Below the pieces are notes generated by a model, which worked only from the letters and a program-made list of their open reading frames with translations, searched no databases and was not told where the DNA came from. A stretch of 64,000 nt of DNA from Tetragenococcus sp041859945 (lineage in GTDB: Bacteria > Bacillota > Bacilli > Lactobacillales > Enterococcaceae). Both the position numbers and the translations under genes were made by a program. Location: the NCBI GenBank assembly GCA_041859945.1, contig JBFLGC010000001.1, forward strand, positions 55,371 to 119,370. Reading direction: 5' to 3'. Shown here piece after piece: positions 43,169 through 51,978 of the stretch. Numbering within the stretch: the stretch's first letter is position 1; the number at the start of each line of letters is the position of its first letter.

Positions 43169-44152
43169 ATGGCTATCAAATTGACCGACGTTGCTCAAAA
43201 GGCCGGCGTCTCGCCCACGACTGTCTCGCGCGTCATCAATCATTATGGTTCGCTCAGTCAAAAAACGATCGACAAGGTGGAAGCCGCCATGCGCGAACTC
43301 AATTATCAACCCAATTCGTTGGCCCGTTCCCTACAAGGAAAAAACACTCAGCTGATCGGGCTGATTTTTCCTTCTGTCAGCCATCCTTTTTTTGGTGAAC
43401 TTGTGACCAAATTAGAAAGCAAATTTTTTGAACGCGGCTATAAGTCGATTTTATGTGACAGTGCCACTAATAAAGAAAAAGAAAAAAACTATATCAATAT
43501 GCTGGCCGCTAATAAAGTCGATGGCATCATCGCTGGCGCCCATAATCTAGGCATTGCGGAATACGATCGCATCGATGCGCCCTTACTTTCTTTTGACCGT
43601 GCCTTAGCCAGTGATATCCCGATCGTAGGCAGTGATAATCACCAAGGTGGTCGTCTCGCAACCGAGCATCTTTTCGCCAGAGGTTGTCAAAAAGTCGGCA
43701 TCATCACTGGCAGCCTCGCTTCGAATTCACCGACCAATGATCGCTTGCGTGGTTATCAGGAAGTGATCCAAGCAAAAGGTGCGACTGAGCATGTTTTCCG
43801 CTTTGAAACTTTTGAAACCTCGACTGTGCTCAAAAATCGCAAGATCCGACAAATTTTGCAAACAGAAAATTTGGATGGTTTGTTTTGTACCGATGATTTG
43901 ACTGCTCTTCTAGTAATGGATCAATGTCGCCTGTTAGGCCTTACGATCCCGGACCAACTAAAATTGATAGGCTATGATGGCACTGATTTCATCCAGACCT
44001 ATTTTCCGATGCTTGCGACGATTGGCCAACCCTTGGAAGATTGTGCCGAATTGTTAGTGAATCTGCTCATCGAACGCATCACTGATCCCAATAAACCGAT
44101 CGAAACGCGCTATACCTTGCCAGTCAAACTGATCCAAGGCAGGACGACTTGA
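43169..44152 (+). CDS. scrR: Sucrose operon repressor, LacI family
   Basis: 327 residues. HTH MAIKLTDVAQKAGVSPTTVSRVINHYGSLSQKT and hinge YQPNSLARSLQGKNTQLIGL, then the effector fold with SHPFFGE, DGIIAGAHN, SFDRAL and GYDGTDF. The position after scrB and the cluster of LacI-type sites in the scrA/scrB gap identify it as ScrR. ATG behind AAAGGAGG. Confidence 0.93.
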   Translation: MAIKLTDVAQKAGVSPTTVSRVINHYGSLSQKTIDKVEAAMRELNYQPNSLARSLQGKNTQLIGLIFPSVSHPFFGELVTKLESKFFERGYKSILCDSATNKEKEKNYINMLAANKVDGIIAGAHNLGIAEYDRIDAPLLSFDRALASDIPIVGSDNHQGGRLATEHLFARGCQKVGIITGSLASNSPTNDRLRGYQEVIQAKGATEHVFRFETFETSTVLKNRKIRQILQTENLDGLFCTDDLTALLVMDQCRLLGLTIPDQLKLIGYDGTDFIQTYFPMLATIGQPLEDCAELLVNLLIERITDPNKPIETRYTLPVKLIQGRTT

Positions 44153-44156
44153 TATG

Positions 44157-44205
44157 AAAAACGGCTAAAAACGTACGCGCAGCTTTTGTTGCTAAGAGTC
44201 GTTTT
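44157..44205 (+). terminator. Possible terminator of scrBR
   Basis: AAAACGGCT / AGTCGTTTT arms (44158-44166, 44197-44205) with an inner AGC/GCT pair. The T-run is part of the arm only. Modest. Confidence 0.4.
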
Positions 44206-44323
44206 CTTAATCTGAATACCTCCCTACTTCCGTATCCTTGGTATCTTTCATGCCACCATAGGCACTCGTTTTTCCATTTCGGGTGCCTTTCATCTTCATA
44301 GGATGTATTCCCGCCATAAGCTT
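44198..44323. repeat. 42-bp-period array with covarying stems
   Basis: Units begin at 44198, 44240 and 44282. Units 2 and 3 share GGTRYCTTTCAT and CATAGG. The end of each unit pairs with the start of the next: AATACC with GGTATC, and GGCACTCG with CGGGTGCC. The pairing sequence changes from unit to unit while complementarity is kept. It lies between convergent scrR and the LURP-one gene. Non-coding. Confidence 0.65.
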
Positions 44324-44350
44324 ACCGCTTAAGCTTTTTTCGCACTAAGC

Positions 44351-44380
44351 AAAAAGCCCCTCGAAATCGAGCGGCTTTTT
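44351..44380. terminator. Bidirectional terminator
   Basis: AAAAAGCC-C-CTCG / CGAG-C-GGCTTTTT with AAAT loop. It serves the minus-strand LURP-one gene (stop at 44383) and could also stop scrR read-through. Confidence 0.85.
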
Positions 44381-44382
44381 CA

Positions 44383-44880
44383 TTAATTGGTTGTTGAATT
44401 ATTAGCGGCGGCTTGATCCGCTTTGACGGCATCGATAGCGATCACGAGGGAAACGATCAGATGTTCCAAGCTGTCATCTAGGATCGTGACTTCATAGGTA
44501 TCTCCCCAAGAAAACCACCGCTTATTGATCACAGCGACTTGTCGCCCATGTGCGTAGACTTCAAAATCCATGTCCCACCAATTGCCTTGGACGTCGATTC
44601 CTTGCGCATCGATGCTATAGTGTGCTTTGAAGAAAGTGAGCTCTTTGGTCAAAGTGATCATCTCTTGCCCATCGATTTCGACAAAAAATTTTGGCAGTAA
44701 AGAGAAGACTTTACGCGTGATCCGACCGATTTCATCCCCTTTTTCGTCAGTGATCCTAAATTCTTTAGGGATCTGAAAAAAGCTGCCTTCCACATGGTAA
44801 CAAGGGCGCTGATTTTCATCAGTCACGGTAAATTTCTCGCCAATCGAGAAAATTTTTTGTTTGATATATAATTTTCGCAT
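44383..44880 (-). CDS. LURP-one-related (tubby-C2-like fold) protein
   Basis: 165 residues, soluble, all-beta. The start MRKLYIKQKIFSIGEKFTVTDENQRPCYHVEGSFF and IGRITRKVFSLLPKFFVEIDGQEM match the LURP-one/YxjI family, which has the tubby C-terminal barrel. Role unknown. The end IAIDAVKADQAAANNSTTN is a low-complexity tail. 8 bp after the SPFH gene, so co-transcribed with it. Confidence 0.85.
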   Translation of the reverse strand: MRKLYIKQKIFSIGEKFTVTDENQRPCYHVEGSFFQIPKEFRITDEKGDEIGRITRKVFSLLPKFFVEIDGQEMITLTKELTFFKAHYSIDAQGIDVQGNWWDMDFEVYAHGRQVAVINKRWFSWGDTYEVTILDDSLEHLIVSLVIAIDAVKADQAAANNSTTN

Positions 44881-44888
44881 TTTTTCTC

Positions 44889-45767
44889 CTAACTGGGGCG
44901 GTTCTCCCCTGAATCTCCCGTATTGATGATCGGTTGTGTGCCACGATCAGTGATGATCGAAACTAACAAATTATTGATCAATTGGACTTTGCGATCATCG
45001 GTAAAACGAATATCTTGACCTTCTTCGATTTGTTCCAGCGCCATCTGTGTCATGGAAACCGCTCCTTCGACGATGGTTTGTCGCGCTGATAAAATCGCAC
45101 GGGCTTGTTGGCGTTGCAACATGGCACTAGCAATCTCTGTGGAATAAGCCAAATGATTCAAACGCGTTTCGATCACTTCGACGCCAGCCACCGACAAACG
45201 TTCTTGCAATTCCTTGGCCAATTCATTGGAAACTTCGGTCGTATTCCCACGTAAAGTCACATCATCGTCATTAAAAGTATCATAAGGATATTGAGAAGCG
45301 ATATGGCGGATAGCCGTTTCACTTTGAATTTCCACAAAATCTTGGTATCGGTCGACATCAAACAAGGCTTTAGCTGTATCGACGACCTTAAAAACCACGA
45401 CCGCCGATATTTCGACTGGATTGCCATCCAAGTCATTGACTTTCAAAAGCGAACTATTGAAATTGCGCACCTTAAGTGACACATTGATTTTTTGTGACAA
45501 AGGCGTCGTGATAAATAAGCCACTGGTCTTGATGGTCCCTAAATAGTTCCCGAAAAATAAAATCGCCTTCGCTTGATTTGGACTCACGATCGTAAGCGAA
45601 CTGATGAACAGGACCGCCACGACCCAGATCACAAGTGCAAAAATGGTCTTGGTCACATTTTGATCGGTCACACCACTATAAAAAAGCGCGGCTCCCCCTA
45701 ACATCAGAGCCAATAAAAGGATCAAGCCAATATACCCATTGATATGAAATGTCTTTTTCTCTTGCAT
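44889..45767 (-). CDS. SPFH/band-7 (stomatin-like) membrane protein
   Basis: 292 residues. Two hydrophobic segments at the N-terminus (about 10-30 and 37-58), then the SPFH domain (LTIVSPNQAKAILFFGNYLGTIKTSGLF, NPVEISAVVVFKVVDTAKALFDVDRYQDFV) and an Ala/Gln-rich helical region (ASAMLQRQQARAILSARQTIVEGAV). Such proteins organise membrane microdomains and scaffold proteases. ATG behind AGGAGG. Operon with the LURP-one gene. Confidence 0.9.
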   Translation of the reverse strand: MQEKKTFHINGYIGLILLLALMLGGAALFYSGVTDQNVTKTIFALVIWVVAVLFISSLTIVSPNQAKAILFFGNYLGTIKTSGLFITTPLSQKINVSLKVRNFNSSLLKVNDLDGNPVEISAVVVFKVVDTAKALFDVDRYQDFVEIQSETAIRHIASQYPYDTFNDDDVTLRGNTTEVSNELAKELQERLSVAGVEVIETRLNHLAYSTEIASAMLQRQQARAILSARQTIVEGAVSMTQMALEQIEEGQDIRFTDDRKVQLINNLLVSIITDRGTQPIINTGDSGENRPS

Positions 45768-45919
45768 TTTTCCATCCTCCTACTCCACTTAATACCCCCA
45801 TTTTAACTTATTTTTCAAAAAATAGGAAACAAATGTATAGCGCCATCAAAATGCAAACTCACAACTGCTAAAAACACGAAAAAATAAAATTGAACTCGAT
45901 TTACTCCCAAGTTTTAGTT

Positions 45920-46049
45920 TCAGAGCTAACTCATCCTCAACAAAGCTCTGATTTTCACTTATTCAGAGCTAAATCACTGCTAACAAAGCTCCGATTACCA
46001 ACTATTCAGAGCTAAGTCTACCCCAAGAAAGCTCTGATTACCGCCTATT
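45920..46049. repeat. Three 43-bp tandem hairpin units
   Basis: Units start at 45921, 45964 and 46007, exactly 43 bp apart. Each begins CAGAGCTAA and carries AAGCTCYGATT 23 bp later, so TCAGAGCT and AGCTCTGA form an 8-bp stem. The loop and spacer sequences vary. Lies in the 335-bp gap between the trhO terminator and the SPFH gene. Non-coding; 43 is not a multiple of three. Confidence 0.88.
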
Positions 46050-46055
46050 CCAGAC

Positions 46056-46090
46056 AAAAAGACCGCAGATCTTTCTATAGATCAGCGGTC
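46056..46090 (-). terminator. Terminator of trhO
   Basis: GACCGC-GATC / GATC-GCGGTC hairpin followed by TTTTTG on the minus strand, 13 bp after the stop. Confidence 0.85.
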
Positions 46091-46102
46091 GATAGTTTCC
46101 GT

Positions 46103-47065
46103 TTAGATGACTTCTGCCGGCTCTTCTTCTGCGATTGCAGCTAGACGTACTTGGCGTTCGTCTTCTGAAATTCCATGTTCGATCACATAACGGTTGTCAA
46201 CACTAGCTGCACAATCATAGCAACAACCGCCTAAGTGCTTGGCTTGATTTTCTTCAGAAGTCAAAATTTGCCGGTTACAGGTTGGATTGGCGCAGTTGAC
46301 ATACCGTTCGCAAGGAGAGCCGTCAAACCAATCTTTGCCAATAACTTTGGGGTCGACGTGATTGATCGGCACGCTGATGCGGCTGTCAAAGACATACATC
46401 TTGCCGTCCCACAACTCACCTTGCACTTCAGGATCTTTCCCATAAGTTGCGATACCGCCGTGCAGTTGGCCGACATCTTTCACGCCTTCACGCAACAACC
46501 AGCCCGAAAATTTTTCACAACGGATGCCGCCAGTACAATAAGTAACGACTTTTTTATCCATGAATTCTTCCTTATTGTCTTGGATCCATTGTGGCAATTC
46601 GCGGAAGTTACGGATATCCGGGCGCACCGCCCCGCGAAAATGCCCCAGGTCGTACTCATAGTCATTACGGGCATCGATCACGATCGTATCCTCATCAAGC
46701 AAAGCTTCCTTGAATTCAGCTGGATCCAAATACTTACCCGTCAATTCATGCGGATCGATATCTTCTTCCAAGTGTAAGGCTACCAATTCTTCGCGCGCTC
46801 GCACATGCATTTTCTTAAAAGCATGGCCTTGGCTTTCGTCGATCTTGAACCAGGTATCTTTAAAGCGCGCATCTTCATGTAATGCCGCCATATAGGCATC
46901 CGTTTGTGCCACCGTGCCTGACACTGTGCCATTGATCCCTTCTTTAGCGACTAAGATCCGCCCTTTTAAACCCAATTCTTTACAAAAAGCCAAATGCTCT
47001 TGGGCAAAGCTTTCCGGATCAGCAATCGGCGTATAATTATAATAAAGTAACACACGATAATCCAT
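46103..47065 (-). CDS. trhO: tRNA uridine-34 5-hydroxylase, rhodanese-like
   Basis: 320 residues. N-terminal ferredoxin-like domain, rhodanese domain with catalytic cysteine in VTYCTGGIRCEKFSGWLL, and a C-terminal zinc-binding tail with CERYVNCANPTCNRQIL...GGCCYDCA. This is the YceA/TrhO architecture; TrhO makes 5-hydroxyuridine at tRNA position 34 in an oxygen-dependent reaction. ATG with GGGAGG. Own terminator. Confidence 0.93.
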   Translation of the reverse strand: MDYRVLLYYNYTPIADPESFAQEHLAFCKELGLKGRILVAKEGINGTVSGTVAQTDAYMAALHEDARFKDTWFKIDESQGHAFKKMHVRAREELVALHLEEDIDPHELTGKYLDPAEFKEALLDEDTIVIDARNDYEYDLGHFRGAVRPDIRNFRELPQWIQDNKEEFMDKKVVTYCTGGIRCEKFSGWLLREGVKDVGQLHGGIATYGKDPEVQGELWDGKMYVFDSRISVPINHVDPKVIGKDWFDGSPCERYVNCANPTCNRQILTSEENQAKHLGGCCYDCAASVDNRYVIEHGISEDERQVRLAAIAEEEPAEVI

Positions 47066-47164
47066 TGTTTTTCCTCCCTGTTTCCATAGCTTTCTATAGT
47101 ATAGGCAAATTTTACAAGGAAGACGAATTTTTTGCTTGTTTTGTTTTTTACAAGTGGAAAGTCC

Positions 47165-47908
47165 TCACAAGTTGGTACGGAAAAAGTCGGTGACCAGATC
47201 CATGGTGGAAAGCTGTACCAGATGTTTTTCTTTTTCAGCCACGATTGTGATTTCCGGTCCGGCATGTTGTTTGACAAAATCATCCGTCAATTTAAAAGGA
47301 ATCTTTTCATCTTCGGTCCCATGCCAGAAAAATAAGGGGCGTTTAGGTAATTTTTCATACTGCGTAGCCAAATCATAGGCGTCGATCCAACCTGTCAATT
47401 TCCCATAATCCAGTGGCATCTGATAGCCCACTTTTTCGATTCCCCGCAATAATCCGCGTCGATAGCCTAAAAGTGAAGGCGAGCCCATCACACAGGCCGC
47501 TACCTTGATCTCTGGATGTTGCGTCAAAAGTGCTGTCGTGGTCATACCGCCCATCGATACCCCACCCACGCCGATCGAATCGACCAAGCCAAGGTGTTCA
47601 AAAAAGTTAGTGATTGCCGCGAATTCAAATAAATTGGTTTGGATACTCTGCCAAAAAGTAAGCGATGGGATCTTAGACACCACACGTTTTCTTTCGCCAT
47701 GATTTTCCGCATCTGGCAAAGCCACGCGAAAACCCGCCTGCGCCAGCTTTCTGCCTTGGGTCAGCACCAATTCCTTAGACGTTTGCCAGCCATGATAATA
47801 CACGATCAATGGCAACTTTTCATATAATTTTTCCTTAGCCACCACCTCAAGTAGCGGGATCGTCCCCACTAGGCGATGTCTCACTTCGATCTTCACAAAC
47901 TTCACCAT
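47165..47908 (-). CDS. Alpha/beta hydrolase (esterase/peptidase family)
   Basis: 247 residues, soluble. Oxyanion region YYHGWQTSKE, nucleophile elbow GVGGVSMGGMTT, acid in FFWHGTEDEKIPF and final histidine in EKEKHLVQL. Closest in style to the YitV/prolyl-oligopeptidase-like esterases of Firmicutes. Substrate unknown. Followed by no obvious strong terminator. Confidence 0.85.
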   Translation of the reverse strand: MVKFVKIEVRHRLVGTIPLLEVVAKEKLYEKLPLIVYYHGWQTSKELVLTQGRKLAQAGFRVALPDAENHGERKRVVSKIPSLTFWQSIQTNLFEFAAITNFFEHLGLVDSIGVGGVSMGGMTTTALLTQHPEIKVAACVMGSPSLLGYRRGLLRGIEKVGYQMPLDYGKLTGWIDAYDLATQYEKLPKRPLFFWHGTEDEKIPFKLTDDFVKQHAGPEITIVAEKEKHLVQLSTMDLVTDFFRTNL

Positions 47909-47998
47909 CTTTCTTAACCAGTATAGCGGGAAATTATCGTTGCGTCATGTAGATTGCTTGATTTAATAAAGAGTCTATCAAAAATTAGCGTCGATTTC

Positions 47999-48111
47999 CC
48001 ACACCAGTTATGAGAAATTCGAGTGTTTGCTACTGGTTACCTTACTGGCTATGGCAGAGTTTCGAGCGTTTGCCACAGGTTACCCTACTAATTATGGCAG
48101 AGTTTCGAATC
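47999..48111. repeat. 43-bp tandem hairpin units downstream of the V-ATPase operon
   Basis: Two full units start at 48026 and 48069, each TTTGCYACWGGTTACCYTAC and later TATGGCAGAGTTTCGA, preceded by a partial unit (47999-48025). CTATGGCAGAG with TTTGCCACAGG forms a hairpin across the unit junction. The TATGGCAGA/TTTGCCA motif is shared with the array at 39.4 kb. Non-coding. Confidence 0.85.
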
Positions 48112-48131
48112 ACTAACTTTTCTTACCGCAA

Positions 48132-48166
48132 AAAGAGCAGTAGGCCCTTTCCTCCTACTGCTCTTT
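48132..48166 (-). terminator. Terminator of the V-ATPase operon
   Basis: 13-bp stem AAAGAGCAGTAGG / CCTACTGCTCTTT that includes the ntpD stop codon, followed by TTTTT on the minus strand. Confidence 0.88.
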
Positions 48167-48799
48167 ATTTTCTTCAATGATATCGATTGTTTTCATCAAA
48201 CGGGTCAGATTGGCCCGTTCACTTTCATCGAGGGTCCGCTCGATGTAGGTGATCGTTTCGGTCAAATTAGGAATGGTCATGTATTCCAAGGCGTTGACCC
48301 GGCGGCGGGTGCGTTCGATTTCGTTAGCCATGAGTTGGCAGGTTTTTTCGACTTCGGCCAATTTCAGCATCATGGGCAAGATCGATTCTAATTGTTGTAA
48401 AGCGCGGTCGAGTTCACTGGTGGTCGAAACAAAGCCATAAGAAAACGAGGCCTCTCGTGGATCCACTAAAAAATTCTCATTTAACACAGGTACTTCCATG
48501 TTCATGATGGTCTTATCTTGAACGTCTAAAGTGACCGTATTTAAAGGAATGGCAAAGGCTTCTTGCAAGACATGGTCGGGTATGCTACTGGCGGCCAGCA
48601 CATAATCCGCCATGCCTTTTTGCAAGATCTCCTCCATTTTTTTACGTAAGCTTTGATTTTCTTTGCTTAGATCAACGAACTGGCGGACCAACTCATCTTG
48701 TTTATCTTTTAATAGTTTATGACCACGTGTGGCTGTATCGAGTCGTTGTTTCAACTGACTCAATTCCATACGCGTCGGGTTGACATTTAAACGCGCCAT
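48155..48799 (-). CDS. ntpD: V-type ATPase subunit D (central stalk)
   Basis: 214 residues. Long N- and C-terminal helices (MARLNVNPTRMELSQLKQRLDTATRGHKLLKDKQDELVRQF and ANEIERTRRRVNALEYMTIPNL) form the coiled-coil rotor shaft of the V1 part. Last gene of the operon. In Enterococcus hirae ntpH and the K+ transporter gene ntpJ follow; here a terminator follows directly. Confidence 0.95.
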   Translation of the reverse strand: MARLNVNPTRMELSQLKQRLDTATRGHKLLKDKQDELVRQFVDLSKENQSLRKKMEEILQKGMADYVLAASSIPDHVLQEAFAIPLNTVTLDVQDKTIMNMEVPVLNENFLVDPREASFSYGFVSTTSELDRALQQLESILPMMLKLAEVEKTCQLMANEIERTRRRVNALEYMTIPNLTETITYIERTLDESERANLTRLMKTIDIIEENKEQ

Positions 48800-48806
48800 T
48801 TATACA

Positions 48807-50186
48807 TCACTCCTTTGCAGAAGGCAGATATTTGGCAATATATTCTTCTTTAATCCGGCTAAGTTCTTCTTTGGGCAAAGTCGCCAGTAGCTCCCAACCT
48901 AGATCTAAGGTTTCTGTGATGGTCCGGTTGGTGTAAAAACCTTGATTTAAGTACTCTGCTTCAAAACGATCCGCAAAATGAGCGAACTTTTTATCGGCGT
49001 CTGATAACGCCGATTCGCCTAAGATGACGGATAATTCTTTAGCGGCTTTCCCATCGGCATAAGCAGCATAGATTTGATTCATCGTGGCCGCATGATCTTC
49101 ACGCGTCTTGCCGGCACCGGTCCCTTTGTCTTTCAACCGCGACAGGCTTGGTAAAATATCGATAGGAGGATCGATGTCGCGCTTTTCTAATTCACGCGAT
49201 AAGATGATCTGGCCTTCCGTAATGTAGCCCGTCAAATCGGGTATCGGGTGCGTTTTGTCCTCATCTGGCATGGTCAAAATCGGGATCTGCGTAATGGAAC
49301 CCTCTTTACCAAGGATGCGGCCGGCTCGTTCATATAAGGTCGCAAGATTGGTATAAAGATAGCCAGGATAGCCCCGCCGCCCGGGGATCTCACGACGGGC
49401 AGCCGAAATTTCTCGCAAAGCTTCACAATAATTCGTCATATCGGTCATGATGACCAAAACATGCATCTCTTTTTCGAAAGCCAAATATTCGGCTGCAGTC
49501 AGTGCCATTCTAGGGGTAGCGATCCGTTCGATGGCTGGATCATTGGCCAAATTCAAGAATAAGACCGACCGATCCAAGGCACCTATTTTGCGGAATTCAT
49601 CCATAAAAAATTGTGATTCTTCAAAGGGAATACCAATTCCCGCAAAAACAATGGCAAAATTATCTTCTTGTCCAGGTACCGTTGCTTGACGTGCGATTTG
49701 CGCCGCAATCTCATTGTGAGGCAAACCTGACGCCGAAAAGATCGGCAACTTTTGCCCACGCACTAAAGTATTCAAGTGATCGATCGCCGAGATTCCAGTT
49801 TGAATAAATTCATCGGGAAAATCGCGGGCCATGGGATTGATGGCTTCACCGTTGATATCCAAGCGTTTTTCCGGGATGATCCGTGGGCCATTATCTTTGG
49901 ACTTACCGAGTCCATCAAAAACGCGCCCCAGCATATCTTCAGAAACGCCTAAGGTCAGCCCAGTGCCTAAAAATTGGACTCGGCTTTCCTCCGTACTTAA
50001 ATTACTAGTTCCTTCAAATACTTGGACAACGGCTTTATCGTCGGAGATTTCTAAGACTTGGCCTTGGCGGATCTCGCCTTCAGGGGTGCGGATCTCCACT
50101 AATTCATCAAATTTGACATCGGTCACGCGATCCACGATCATCAAGGGACCAGCAATTTCCGAAACGGAACGATATTCTTTTAACAT
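48807..50186 (-). CDS. ntpB: V-type ATPase subunit B
   Basis: 459 residues, the non-catalytic nucleotide-site subunit of V1. Family sequence EYRSVSEIAGPLMIVDRVTDVKFDELVEI and PIFSASGLPHNEIAAQIARQA (degenerate P-loop), then IERIATPRMALTAAEYLAFE. Start ATG overlaps the ntpA stop (TGATG), giving translational coupling of the A and B subunits, which assemble as an A3B3 ring. Confidence 0.96.
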   Translation of the reverse strand: MLKEYRSVSEIAGPLMIVDRVTDVKFDELVEIRTPEGEIRQGQVLEISDDKAVVQVFEGTSNLSTEESRVQFLGTGLTLGVSEDMLGRVFDGLGKSKDNGPRIIPEKRLDINGEAINPMARDFPDEFIQTGISAIDHLNTLVRGQKLPIFSASGLPHNEIAAQIARQATVPGQEDNFAIVFAGIGIPFEESQFFMDEFRKIGALDRSVLFLNLANDPAIERIATPRMALTAAEYLAFEKEMHVLVIMTDMTNYCEALREISAARREIPGRRGYPGYLYTNLATLYERAGRILGKEGSITQIPILTMPDEDKTHPIPDLTGYITEGQIILSRELEKRDIDPPIDILPSLSRLKDKGTGAGKTREDHAATMNQIYAAYADGKAAKELSVILGESALSDADKKFAHFADRFEAEYLNQGFYTNRTITETLDLGWELLATLPKEELSRIKEEYIAKYLPSAKE

Positions 50187-51961
50187 CAGTGCATGCCCCC
50201 TTCTTGTAAAATAGCTTGCAGCGTTTGTTTGATTTCAGTTTCGATTTCATCTAACTGGGCCAGTTCTGTTTCAGGAACGTATTTGCTGCGGGCGATTTTT
50301 TCACGCAATGACACCGTTCCTTTTAGAATCTCATCATAATAAGCCCCTAATTGAATGGCCTGTTGGGCTTGTTCATGGAAAGTCAAAATATTGTGTAACA
50401 TTTTAAATTGTTTGGTTCGTGAGGTGAAGGTATCCACCTCATCATAGGCGTTTTGTTGTAAATAGTCTTGGCGGATCGATCGGGCTGTCGTCATGGTGAC
50501 GCGGTCTTTTTGTGATAGGGAATCAACACCGACCAATTGCACGATTTCATCCAAACGACTTTCTTCTTGTAAAAGGGACATAGCCCGCGTGACCATTTTT
50601 GACCAAACATCTCCCATGAGCTCATCCACATAAGCGTTGAGCTCATCTTCGTATAAAGAATACGAATTCACCCAGCTGACCGCTGGAAAATGGCGTTTTT
50701 GAGCCAACGTGGCATCTAAAGCCCAAAAGACTTTAACGATCCGTAGCGTATTTTGCGTCACTGGTTCAGAAATATCCCCACCCGCAGGCGATACGGCACC
50801 AATCGCGGTGATACTGCCTACACGTGGCTGTTTGCCTAAGGACTTGTAAAGACCGGCTCGTTCGTAATATTCGGCGATCCGACTGCCCAAATAAGCAGGA
50901 TAGCCTTCATCGCCAGGGATCTCTTGCAAGCGTCCACTCATTTCCCGCAAAGCTTCGGCCCAACGTGAGGTCGAATCCGCCATGATGGCCACACTATAGC
51001 CCATATCGCGATAATATTCGGCGATCGTGATCCCCGTATAGATCGAAGCTTCCCGCGCGGCCACGGGCATGTTCGAAGTATTGGCGATCAAAACAGTCCG
51101 TTCCATGATCGATTCCCCCGTTTGTGGATCGATCAGTTCTGGAAACTCATTCAGGACATCTTTCATCTCATTGCCCCGTTCGCCACAGCCAACATAAACC
51201 ACGATATCGACGTCGGCCCATTTGGCGATTTGGTGTTGAACGACCGTTTTTCCAGCCCCAAAAGGACCAGGAACGGCCGCTGAGCCACCTTTTGCCACTG
51301 GGAAAAAAGTATCGATCACGCGTTGACCCGTGATCAAAGGTTCGCCTGGCGTCAATTTGGCACTTGTCGGGCGTGGTGTCCGCACGGGCCAACGTTGTAA
51401 CATTTGGAGCTTCTTTTCACCATACTCTGTTTCTAAGACACAAATCACTTCTTTGATCGAATAATTACCGGCTTTGATATCGGTTATTGTGCCAGACACA
51501 CCATTGGGGACCATGATCCGATGCTCGATAGCGCGTGTTTCTTGAACGATCCCTACGATATCGCCGGAAACGACAGTATCACCAATCGTTTTTTTAGGAA
51601 TGAAGGTCCATTTTTTTTGCCAATCCAAAGGTTCGATGGTCACGCCTCGTTCTAAAAAATCACTGTCGGTTTGGGCCATGAATTTATCAAGCGGACGTTG
51701 GATCCCGTCAAACATCTGGTTCAATAGACCAGGAGCTAATTCTACCGACAGTGGTGCGCCAGTTGTTTCGACGATCTCACCGGGACCCACACCGGCTGTT
51801 TCTTCATAGACCTGAATGGCGGCATTTCCTTTTCTTAATTCTATGATTTCTCCGATCAAACCAAGATCACCGACTTTGCAGATCTCATGGACTTTCGCTC
51901 CATGGAGATCACTGGCTGTGACCAAGGGACCGGATACTTTTGTTATTTTTCCTATTGCCAA
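50186..51961 (-). CDS. ntpA: V-type ATPase catalytic subunit A
   Basis: 591 residues. Catalytic P-loop GPFGAGKTVVQHQIAKW, preceded by the A-subunit-specific non-homologous region, and GERGNEM. It hydrolyses ATP to drive the rotor. TTG start with AGAAGGTGAGA upstream. Length matches E. hirae NtpA (593). Confidence 0.96.
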   Translation of the reverse strand: MAIGKITKVSGPLVTASDLHGAKVHEICKVGDLGLIGEIIELRKGNAAIQVYEETAGVGPGEIVETTGAPLSVELAPGLLNQMFDGIQRPLDKFMAQTDSDFLERGVTIEPLDWQKKWTFIPKKTIGDTVVSGDIVGIVQETRAIEHRIMVPNGVSGTITDIKAGNYSIKEVICVLETEYGEKKLQMLQRWPVRTPRPTSAKLTPGEPLITGQRVIDTFFPVAKGGSAAVPGPFGAGKTVVQHQIAKWADVDIVVYVGCGERGNEMKDVLNEFPELIDPQTGESIMERTVLIANTSNMPVAAREASIYTGITIAEYYRDMGYSVAIMADSTSRWAEALREMSGRLQEIPGDEGYPAYLGSRIAEYYERAGLYKSLGKQPRVGSITAIGAVSPAGGDISEPVTQNTLRIVKVFWALDATLAQKRHFPAVSWVNSYSLYEDELNAYVDELMGDVWSKMVTRAMSLLQEESRLDEIVQLVGVDSLSQKDRVTMTTARSIRQDYLQQNAYDEVDTFTSRTKQFKMLHNILTFHEQAQQAIQLGAYYDEILKGTVSLREKIARSKYVPETELAQLDEIETEIKQTLQAILQEGGMH

Positions 51962-51978
51962 AAATTCTCACCTTCTCT

